From: Spirochaetales bacterium
GTDB lineage: Bacteria; Spirochaetota; Spirochaetia; DSM-27196; SLAA01
Length of the DNA: 6,074 nt
Direction of reading: 5' to 3'
NCBI GenBank assembly: GCA_007126415.1
Contig: SLBH01000326.1
Coordinates: 1-6,074 of the forward strand
The notes under the pieces were generated by a model. It saw only the letters and a list, made by a program, of their open reading frames with translations. It was not told the DNA's origin and ran no database searches. The position numbers and the translations under genes were made by a program. This document shows positions 1-5,276 of the stretch, one piece after another. Numbering within the stretch: the stretch's first letter is position 1; each line of letters begins with the position of its first letter.

Positions 1-1217
1 GGAACCGCAAGGCGCACCAGGTCCAGCGGCGCCGCTTTCTCGCTTCCGTCGGACTGCTTCCCGAACATCACCGTGCCGATCTCGCACGCCCGGATACCGC
101 CCTCCTCGTATAACGCCACAGCAAGCGACTGCCCCGGATACGAGAGCGGAGGAATCTGCGGCAAGAGGCTACGCGCATCGATATACACCGCGTGTCCGCC
201 AACCGGCTTCACGATTGGAACTCCCATCCTTGTGAGCGCATTGCCGAGGTACTGCATCGAGGCCATCCGGTAGCGCAGGTAGTCCTCATCGACGATCTCT
301 TGCAAACCGATCGCGATAGCCTCGAGATCACGCCCCGCTAATCCACCGTACGTCGGAAAGCCTTCGGTGAGAATCAGCATGTTGCGAGCTTGCTCGGCCC
401 AGTCGTCGTCGTTCAACGCGAGCCATCCGCCGATGTTTACAAACGCGTCCTTCTTTGCGCTCATCGTCATACCGTCGGCATACGAGAACATCTCACGCAC
501 GATCTCGGGAACCGGTGCGTCGGCGTATCCCGGCTCACGTGTCTTGATTAAGTAAGCGTTCTCAGCAAACCGGCAGGCATCAAAGAACAACGGAACTTTG
601 TGTCGCGAGCAGATCTCCCGCACACCCCGCATATTCTCCATCGAGACCGGCTGCCCTCCGCCGGTGTTGTTGGTTATCGTGAGCATCACGATCGGAATCC
701 GATCGCGCTCTTCAGCGAGCAAACGGTCGAGCGATTCGAGGTCCATGTTTCCTTTGAAGGGATGCTCGCTTGCCGGTTGTTTACCCTCGGCGATTACGAG
801 GTCCACCGGCTCGGCGCCGGCCATCTCGACGTTTGCGCGGGTTGTGTCGAAGTGGGTGTTGCTTGGAACCTTGCTCCCCTGTCCGGCGGCGACCGTGAAC
901 AGGATCTTCTCGGCTGCGCGCCCCTGGTGCGTGGGAATGACATGCTTAAACGGCATCAGATCCTTCACCGCGCGCTCAAATCGATAGAACGACGGAGACC
1001 CCGCGTAGCTCTCATCGCCTTGCATGATTCCCGACCACTGAGCGGCGCTCATAGCCGATGTACCGGAGTCGGTCAGCAGGTCTATCATAACGTCGTCGGA
1101 GTGCAGATTGAAGAGGTTGTAGCCGGCTTCCTGAATGAGCTTGCTACGTTCTTCCTTGGTGGTAACCCGAATGGGTTCCACCGACTTGATCCGAAATGGT
1201 TCGATAATGGTTTTCAT
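1..1217 (-). CDS. tnaA: Tryptophanase (tryptophan indole-lyase), C-terminus cut by window edge
   Basis: A cytoplasmic PLP-dependent beta-eliminating lyase that splits L-tryptophan into indole, pyruvate and ammonia. From ATG at 1217 the frame is open to base 1, giving 405 residues of an expected 460-470; the last 55-65 lie outside. Visible motifs: IDLLTDSGT (45-53), GDESYAGS (67-74), PTHQGRAAE (95-103), TNNTGGGQPVS (182-192), DACRFAENAY (213-222), and the PLP site MSAKKDA, with K256 matching E. coli Lys270. Tyrosine phenol-lyase is the close alternative, and the N-terminus (EPFRIKSVE) resembles it. However, D124 (FDTT) matches tryptophanase Asp137 rather than the lyase Thr, and I380 (CEIG) replaces the phenol-binding Arg of the lyase. 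Both favour tryptophanase. The gene starts 10 bases after the stop of the upstream voltage-sensor gene, with a GGCGG ribosome-site-like stretch in the gap, so the two are probably co-transcribed. No TnaC-like leader is seen. Confidence 0.93.
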   Translation of the reverse strand, partial: MKTIIEPFRIKSVEPIRVTTKEERSKLIQEAGYNLFNLHSDDVMIDLLTDSGTSAMSAAQWSGIMQGDESYAGSPSFYRFERAVKDLMPFKHVIPTHQGRAAEKILFTVAAGQGSKVPSNTHFDTTRANVEMAGAEPVDLVIAEGKQPASEHPFKGNMDLESLDRLLAEERDRIPIVMLTITNNTGGGQPVSMENMRGVREICSRHKVPLFFDACRFAENAYLIKTREPGYADAPVPEIVREMFSYADGMTMSAKKDAFVNIGGWLALNDDDWAEQARNMLILTEGFPTYGGLAGRDLEAIAIGLQEIVDEDYLRYRMASMQYLGNALTRMGVPIVKPVGGHAVYIDARSLLPQIPPLSYPGQSLAVALYEEGGIRACEIGTVMFGKQSDGSEKAAPLDLVRLAV

Positions 1218-1227
1218 AACACCGCCA

Positions 1228-2301
1228 CTATAACACGGTTTCCTTCACCACGCGCTCGAGTTCCGACCTCAATCGCGCGCGGAACTCCTCTTCGTCTTCC
1301 GTGTCGGCGCGGATTTTCCAGCGCTGCACCCGAACGTGCTGCTTGAGGATCTCGAGCGAACGGTCGACGGTATCCACCACGATGCGTCCCAAGGCCGATT
1401 CTTCGTCGTGCCGGAGTACCACCTCGAACGCGAGCTCGGCAAGCTCGTCGAGCAGCGCTTGGTTGCGCTCCGATGCTAAGTCCTGCATGATTCCGTTGAT
1501 CACGTCGAACACCACGTCGTTGATCGCTTGTTCCATCACGCTCCTGATCAGCGTTCCGAACACCGGAATCTGCTCGAGGCGGGCGAACTCACGATTAGCG
1601 TTAAAGGCGTGGTTTATCCGGTCGCGAACATACGCGCGAATCTGCGGCTGATAGCGAGCGTAATGATGCTCCGCGACGGTGGCGATACGCTGCGAGATCC
1701 ACTCCACCAGTTCCTCCTTGTGAGGCTTCACGACGTCGGTCAGCACTCGATCCGCGACCGGGCCTCCGTGGCGAACCTCGTCCTGCAGATCGCTCAAGAT
1801 GTTCACCGTGACCCGGTCGGACAACTCTTCCATCACCACGCCATGGTACTTACGCAGGAAGCGCACCGGAGCAACATCCGATAGATCCACCACGCCTACT
1901 CTTTGCAGCCGGTACGTTATCGAGATGATCCGCAGCAAGCGCAGGAACCGGAAACCGCCGATCGGAATCAGCCCGAGCAGATCGTACCAGTGCAAAATGG
2001 GATAGAAGAACCAGCGGTGGTACAAGCCTGCGCGTATCGCCATGATCCACGCAACAAAGAACTCGGTAAGAAACACCCCAACAAACGCGAGGTCTATAAG
2101 GATGAAGCGCGGGTGAATCTGAACCGCGTAGTACTCAAAGAATCCGGGAGCCCTCTGCGCTATCAGGTCTCGTATGACCTGATAACTGAACAGCCAGTCG
2201 AACACGATCCAGCCCAGGTTTATGAGCAGCAAAACCACCATCAGGAAGTCCAGCACAAACAGCCCGAGTTGACCATTGCGCCGGATGTTGTCTATTTTCA
2301 T
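1228..2301 (-). CDS. Voltage-sensor-domain membrane protein without a pore, with long helical cytoplasmic tail
   Basis: A 357-residue inner-membrane protein. Four N-terminal membrane segments fit the voltage-sensor part of the ion-transport family: S1 about 11-38 (D18, D35), S2 about 66-90, S3 about 99-112, S4 about 116-134. S2 carries F77-x-x-E80 and S3 carries W105-Y-D107, the residues that form the charge-transfer centre in voltage sensors. S4 has arginines every third residue (R118, R121, R124), then R131 and R134. No S5, selectivity filter or S6 follows. Residues 140-357 are charged, predicted helical and soluble, with no family I recognise. It could be a proton-permeable sensor like Hv1, a sensor that controls its own tail like Ci-VSP, or a remnant channel. 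The start at ATG 2301 has a GGGGTGG-like site just upstream. It leads the apparent operon with tryptophanase. The voltage-sensor fold is well supported; ion conduction and role are inference. Confidence 0.82.
   Translation of the reverse strand: MKIDNIRRNGQLGLFVLDFLMVVLLLINLGWIVFDWLFSYQVIRDLIAQRAPGFFEYYAVQIHPRFILIDLAFVGVFLTEFFVAWIMAIRAGLYHRWFFYPILHWYDLLGLIPIGGFRFLRLLRIISITYRLQRVGVVDLSDVAPVRFLRKYHGVVMEELSDRVTVNILSDLQDEVRHGGPVADRVLTDVVKPHKEELVEWISQRIATVAEHHYARYQPQIRAYVRDRINHAFNANREFARLEQIPVFGTLIRSVMEQAINDVVFDVINGIMQDLASERNQALLDELAELAFEVVLRHDEESALGRIVVDTVDRSLEILKQHVRVQRWKIRADTEDEEEFRARLRSELERVVKETVL
2161..2184. repeat. Perfect 9-bp inverted repeat inside the voltage-sensor gene
   Basis: TATCAGGTC (2161-2169) and GACCTGATA (2176-2184) are exact reverse complements separated by six bases. 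The element lies in the coding sequence for residues 40-47, in the loop after S1. It could be an mRNA hairpin, a binding site, or a by-product of the codons used. Confidence 0.55.
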
Positions 2302-2331
2302 GCGCCACCCCGCAGTTGTTTTGTCCTTGTA

Positions 2332-2360
2332 TTGCAGTGTAAAAGAATTTAGAGTATATC
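2332..2360 (+). promoter_or_regulatory. Candidate sigma-70-type promoter for the acyltransferase gene
   Basis: TTGCAG (2332-2337) and TATATC (2355-2360) are 17 bases apart. The -10 is fair and the -35 weak (only TTG matches). The predicted start is near 2367, leaving a leader of about 50 bases before the GTG at 2418. It overlaps the candidate divergent promoter. Confidence 0.33.
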
Positions 2361-2375
2361 CGGGATAAGCCTCAA
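2346..2375 (-). promoter_or_regulatory. Candidate sigma-70-type promoter for the voltage-sensor/tryptophanase pair
   Basis: Read on the minus strand, TTGAGG (2375-2370) and TAAATT (2351-2346) lie 18 bases apart, each matching four of six consensus bases. The predicted transcript would begin near 2339, about 38 bases before the ATG at 2301. It overlaps the candidate promoter for the opposite direction. This is pattern matching only. Confidence 0.33.
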
Positions 2376-2407
2376 GATACAGCGCAGCGACGAAGCAAGC
2401 ATAACCG

Positions 2408-2416
2408 GGAGGTGAT
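2408..2416 (+). promoter_or_regulatory. Full-length Shine-Dalgarno sequence of the acyltransferase gene
   Basis: GGAGGTGAT is the exact nine-base complement of the anti-Shine-Dalgarno end of 16S rRNA. Its GGAGG core ends five bases before GTG 2418, good spacing. It would overlap the alternative starts GTG 2412 and ATG 2415, so it decides the start in favour of 2418. Confidence 0.8.
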
Positions 2417-2417
2417 G

Positions 2418-3095
2418 GTGAGTCTTAGAGAACGTGTCGTCAATGCGGTAATCCGTGCCCTCATCAAGATCGCTTTTAGACTCGAGGCAAGCGATCTCGA
2501 GAAGCTCCCGCAGGCCGGCCCCGGGCTCCTGGTGGCCAATCATACCTCATACCTTGAAGGTCCCATAATCTACGTGTTGATTAGACCGCGACAGATCACC
2601 GCAATCGCGAAGCGGGAGCTCTGGAGTAATCCGCTCACCCGGTTCTTTATGAACACCTGGCATATCATCCCAATTTCACGGGGCCGGGTCGACAGCATCG
2701 CGATGCAAGCTGCGCAGCAGACGCTCGAGGAAGGGCGCTACCTCGGTATTGCGGCCGAAGGCACACGCAGTAAGACCGGGACGCTGGGCAAAGGGCATCC
2801 GGGGGCAACCTTCCTCGCTACCGCCAAGAACGTACCGATCTATCCGGTCGCCCAGTGGGGGCTTGCCGATCTCGGCGAGAACCTGAAACGACTGCGACGC
2901 ACACCGCTGACGATCCGGGTCGGCGCTCCGTTTTACCTGCGCAAGCCCGACAACTCGCCGATCACCAGCCGGGATCGGCGCAAGATGATCGACGAAATCA
3001 TGTATCAGCTCGCGCTGCTGATGCCCGAGGAGCTTCGGGGCCACTACACCGACCTGTCGCAGCTGACGACCGAGTACCTCGATTTCCGCTCCTAG
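2418..3095 (+). CDS. PlsC-type lysophospholipid acyltransferase (1-acylglycerol-3-phosphate acyltransferase family)
   Basis: A 225-residue membrane-associated acyltransferase of the PlsC/AGPAT family, which transfers a fatty acyl group to lysophosphatidic acid or a related acceptor. From GTG 2418 the motifs are in order: motif I NHTSYLEG with H42, motif II PISRGR (about 85-90), motif III AEGTRSKTG (113-121, substrate phosphate binding), and motif IV VPIYPVAQWG (139-148). Motif I reads H-x4-E rather than the usual H-x4-D; the acidic partner of the catalytic histidine (E47) is conservatively replaced. The length is typical of short bacterial members. GTG 2412 or ATG 2415 would add two or one residues but sit inside the Shine-Dalgarno sequence. 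Phosphatidylcholine synthase lies 161 bases downstream, fitting a role in phospholipid synthesis. It may instead act on another acceptor such as an ornithine-lipid precursor; substrate cannot be read from sequence, so no symbol is given. Confidence 0.92.
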   Translation: MSLRERVVNAVIRALIKIAFRLEASDLEKLPQAGPGLLVANHTSYLEGPIIYVLIRPRQITAIAKRELWSNPLTRFFMNTWHIIPISRGRVDSIAMQAAQQTLEEGRYLGIAAEGTRSKTGTLGKGHPGATFLATAKNVPIYPVAQWGLADLGENLKRLRRTPLTIRVGAPFYLRKPDNSPITSRDRRKMIDEIMYQLALLMPEELRGHYTDLSQLTTEYLDFRS

Positions 3096-3113
3096 GATTC
3101 GCCTTGCTCGGAA

Positions 3114-3149
3114 GGTGTCGACAGTGTCCACTCCGAGAGTGGGCACACC
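3114..3149. repeat. Hairpin between the acyltransferase and phosphatidylcholine synthase genes
   Basis: GTGTCCACTC (3124-3133) pairs with GAGTGGGCAC (3137-3146) across a CGA loop, ten pairs including one G-T wobble. GGTGT (3114-3118) can pair with ACACC (3145-3149) as an alternative outer stem. There is no T-run after it, so it is not a standard intrinsic terminator. It lies just before the pcs promoter and could end or shield the upstream transcript, or be an operator. Confidence 0.5.
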
Positions 3150-3152
3150 GGC

Positions 3153-3181
3153 TTGAAGAGATTTCGCGCTTATCTTATGAT
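3153..3181 (+). promoter_or_regulatory. Candidate sigma-70-type promoter for pcs-srkA
   Basis: TTGAAG (3153-3158) and TATGAT (3176-3181) are exactly 17 bases apart. The -10 matches five of six consensus bases and the -35 four of six, making this the best promoter match in the window. Transcription would start near 3188, about 70 bases before pcs. Confidence 0.5.
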
Positions 3182-3207
3182 GAGGCAACCCGTAACGGTA
3201 TGCAAAT

Positions 3208-3228
3208 CTCGGCAGCCACGGCGCCGAG
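3208..3228 (+). promoter_or_regulatory. Stem-loop in the predicted pcs leader
   Basis: CTCGGC (3208-3213) and GCCGAG (3223-3228) form a perfect six-pair stem with a nine-base loop. It is followed by GGGGGC, then TTT and TTTT (3240-3243). An alternative AGCC/GGCT pairing (3214-3217 with 3231-3234) would exclude it. The arrangement could allow leader control of pcs, but no known riboswitch or leader family is recognised. Confidence 0.35.
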
Positions 3229-3256
3229 GGGGCTTTAGGTTTTATCTATCGAATTA

Positions 3257-4126
3257 ATGAGCGTTCATAAATCAATTTCGCGGATTTCGAGTGTCGCACT
3301 GGCCTTGGCGGTTCATCTGCTCACGGCGTCCGGCGCCCTCTTGGCATTTTGGGCCGTGGTCCTGATTGTACAGGGCGAAGGCGAGCAAGCCCTACGCGTG
3401 CTCGCGCTAGCAGCGGTAATAGACGCGTTCGACGGAACGGTGGCGCGGCGGCTCGAGATTCATCGCCGGCTTCCTCAGATCGACGGTGGTTTGCTCGATA
3501 ACTTAGTAGATTACCTAACCTGGACCTTCGTTCCATTGTTCTGGGCCTGGACATTCCTCGGGATTCCGTTTTGGGTTTGCGCCGCGGCCTTGGTCGCGAG
3601 TGTGTTTGGATTTAGCCACACCGATGCCAAAACTTCGGACAACTTCTTCCGTGGGTTTCCGTCGTACTGGAACGTGCTGGTTCTCTACACCTATCTCTTT
3701 GAGCTCGGGCCGACTGTAGGATCGGTAATCATTTTGATCTGCGCCGTGATGGTTCTGATCCCGTTCAAGTTTCTCTACCCCAGCCGAACTCCCCATTGGT
3801 ACAACACTACCATGGTGCTCTCGGCGGTTTACATGGTGATTGTGCTGATCATGATGTACAACCTAACCGCCGCCCCGGCTTGGCTACCGGTGGCATCGTT
3901 GTTCTATCCGGTGTATTACGTAATTCTGTCGTTTGCGTTGGTGTACAAGAAGCATCGAGCACCGCGAGGCGCAAACGCCGGCGGAGACGCCCCTCAAACC
4001 GGGCCGACGCACACCGGCCCACTGTCACAAGACGCCCATCGTCCCGGCAATGAGGCCGACGAAACAGAGCGAGCGCCCGACGAATCCGCGATCGCGTGGG
4101 ACTCCGCGAACTCGCGTAGCGATTGA
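3257..4126 (+). CDS. pcs: Phosphatidylcholine synthase
   Basis: An integral inner-membrane CDP-alcohol phosphatidyltransferase that condenses CDP-diacylglycerol with choline to give phosphatidylcholine and CMP. The family's metal- and CDP-binding motif is complete: D56-x2-D59-G60-x2-A63-R64, then twelve residues, G77-x3-D81-x3-D85. The twelve-residue spacer is the Pcs form; other members of the superfamily have eight. Other Pcs-like stretches are VHLLTASG (19-26), DNLVDYLTW (81-89), and FFRGFPSYWN (130-139). Several membrane segments continue to about residue 232. The last 55 residues (235-289) are polar and rich in Gly, Pro, Asp and Thr, probably a disordered cytoplasmic tail, and make this protein longer than the usual 240-250 residues. 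ATG 3257 is the first start after an in-frame TAG at 3236; no Shine-Dalgarno sequence is near it. The choline supply gene is not in the window. A SrkA kinase follows after 45 bases. Confidence 0.95.
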   Translation: MSVHKSISRISSVALALAVHLLTASGALLAFWAVVLIVQGEGEQALRVLALAAVIDAFDGTVARRLEIHRRLPQIDGGLLDNLVDYLTWTFVPLFWAWTFLGIPFWVCAAALVASVFGFSHTDAKTSDNFFRGFPSYWNVLVLYTYLFELGPTVGSVIILICAVMVLIPFKFLYPSRTPHWYNTTMVLSAVYMVIVLIMMYNLTAAPAWLPVASLFYPVYYVILSFALVYKKHRAPRGANAGGDAPQTGPTHTGPLSQDAHRPGNEADETERAPDESAIAWDSANSRSD

Positions 4127-4171
4127 CGCAGGAATACCCCCACCGCGCCGTCGCGCCCACGGTACCAAAGA

Positions 4172-5197
4172 ATGCAAACGAGACTATTTGATCTACTGAC
4201 TCCACAGGTGGCGGTGCAAGCGTTAGAGCAGTCGTTCTCGCTCACGCTGGACGGCACCGTATCCCCGTACCCCAGCTACATCAACCGCGTCTACGGCGTG
4301 AGAACCGACGACGGCGAAGAGCTTATCGCAAAGTTCTATCGCCCGGGCCGTTGGAGATGGGAGGCGTTGCTCGAGGAACATCGCTTCATCGAGGACTGCG
4401 CGCGCGGCGACGTACCGGTGGTGGCGCCGATAGCGGATTCCGACGGCGACACGCTGCAGGAGCTCGAGGTGGAGACGACCGGCAACCCGGGCGACAACCC
4501 GGGCGACGATCCCGCCGATACGCGCACGCGGTGCGAGACCTTCGCGTTCGCGCTGTTTCCCAAGCGCGGCGGACGAAACTTCGACGCCGAAAGTGATGAA
4601 CAGTGGTTTCGGCTCGGGGCGCTCGCCGGCAGGTGTCACCTCGCCGGCGGCACGCGCACCGCGCCGAACCGGCCGGTACTCGCGCCGTCCACCGCCGCCG
4701 GCTACGTCGCGGAGTTGATCGAGGACGGGGTTGTGCACCCCGACTGCCGCGAGGAGTTCGAGGAGCTCTGCGGCACAACGATCGAAGCCTTCGCCCCGAT
4801 GTTCGACGGGGTGCGGTATCAACGCGTGCACGGCGACTGCCATCGAGGGAATATCCTCGAACGCCCCGGAGAAGGGCTGCTTTTGATAGACTTCGACGAC
4901 ACGATGAGCGCGCCGCCGGTACAGGATATCTGGTTGCTGCTACCGGATCACGCCGAGAACTGTCGCCGTGAGCTCACGATGCTGCTCGAGGGCTACGAGC
5001 AGTTCTTGCCGTTCGATCACGCCACCACGGCGCTGATTGAGCCGCTACGATTCATGCGCATCATATACTTTCTGACCTGGCAAGCGCGGCAACGCCACGA
5101 CTACTGGTTCCAAAACGCCCATCCCGACTGGGGATCGAAAGCGTTCTGGATAACCGAGATAGAGGACCTCCGCTCACAGGCCGGCGCGGTCGGCTAA
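4172..5197 (+). CDS. srkA: Stress-response Ser/Thr protein kinase, SrkA (YihE/RdoA) family
   Basis: A 341-residue cytoplasmic kinase of the aminoglycoside-phosphotransferase-like fold. E. coli SrkA phosphorylates protein Ser/Thr and limits stress-induced death; substrates here are unknown. Diagnostic stretches: NRVYGV (38-43), the ATP lysine in AKFYRPGRW (K54), EEHRF (68-72), the catalytic loop HGDCHRGNIL with D222 and N227 (E. coli Asp201 and Asn206), metal-binding LIDFDD with D240 (E. coli Asp217), PPVQDIWLLL (248-257), and IEPLRFMRIIYFLTW (289-303). All key residues are present, so it should be active. It is slightly longer than E. coli SrkA (328 residues); most of the excess is an acidic Gly-Pro-Asp insert around residues 100-120 coded by a 12-base tandem repeat. 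The start at ATG 4172 has only a weak AAAGA upstream. No separate promoter is seen in the 45-base gap, so read-through from pcs is likely. Confidence 0.92.
   Translation: MQTRLFDLLTPQVAVQALEQSFSLTLDGTVSPYPSYINRVYGVRTDDGEELIAKFYRPGRWRWEALLEEHRFIEDCARGDVPVVAPIADSDGDTLQELEVETTGNPGDNPGDDPADTRTRCETFAFALFPKRGGRNFDAESDEQWFRLGALAGRCHLAGGTRTAPNRPVLAPSTAAGYVAELIEDGVVHPDCREEFEELCGTTIEAFAPMFDGVRYQRVHGDCHRGNILERPGEGLLLIDFDDTMSAPPVQDIWLLLPDHAENCRRELTMLLEGYEQFLPFDHATTALIEPLRFMRIIYFLTWQARQRHDYWFQNAHPDWGSKAFWITEIEDLRSQAGAVG
4484..4519 (+). repeat. 12-base tandem repeat inside srkA
   Basis: AACCCGGGCGAC occurs exactly at 4484-4495 and 4496-4507, followed by a degraded copy GATCCCGCCGAT at 4508-4519. The reading frame is kept; it codes NPGD-NPGD-DPAD in a loop between the kinase N-lobe strands. 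Slipped-strand duplication is the simplest origin. Confidence 0.8.
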
Positions 5198-5276
5198 CGC
5201 CCGACACCGGCCAACGCCCGACCAACGCGCGCTACGCCTACGCCCCCACCTTTGCGCTGCAGCCACGCGGTGCGGC
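5198..5276. other. Convergent intergenic gap with a short direct repeat and no clear terminator
   Basis: The srkA and hydrolase genes end facing each other here. AACGCCCGAC occurs at 5196-5205 (starting in the srkA stop codon) and again at 5213-5222. The palindrome GCTGCAGC lies further right. I find no stable hairpin followed by a T-run on either strand, so termination may be factor-dependent or by a weak structure. Confidence 0.5.

Noticed and set aside
600..1346. A 248-codon open frame on the plus strand opposite tryptophanase
   Set aside because: It lies antisense to the tryptophanase gene, crosses into the next gene, and its translation shows no family features. The minus-strand frame carries full tryptophanase motifs.
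2349..2451. A possible TnaC-like leader peptide before the voltage-sensor gene (minus strand, ending in stop at 2349)
   Set aside because: The short frame contains no tryptophan and lacks the W-N...D...P pattern of TnaC. It is the tail of a frame that runs back through the acyltransferase gene.
2676..3188. A 170-codon frame on the minus strand
   Set aside because: It is antisense to the acyltransferase gene, which has all four family motifs; its translation resembles no protein I recognise.
4223..4843. A 206-codon frame on the minus strand
   Set aside because: It is antisense to srkA. Long false frames are expected opposite GC-rich genes, and the composition is that of a shadow frame.
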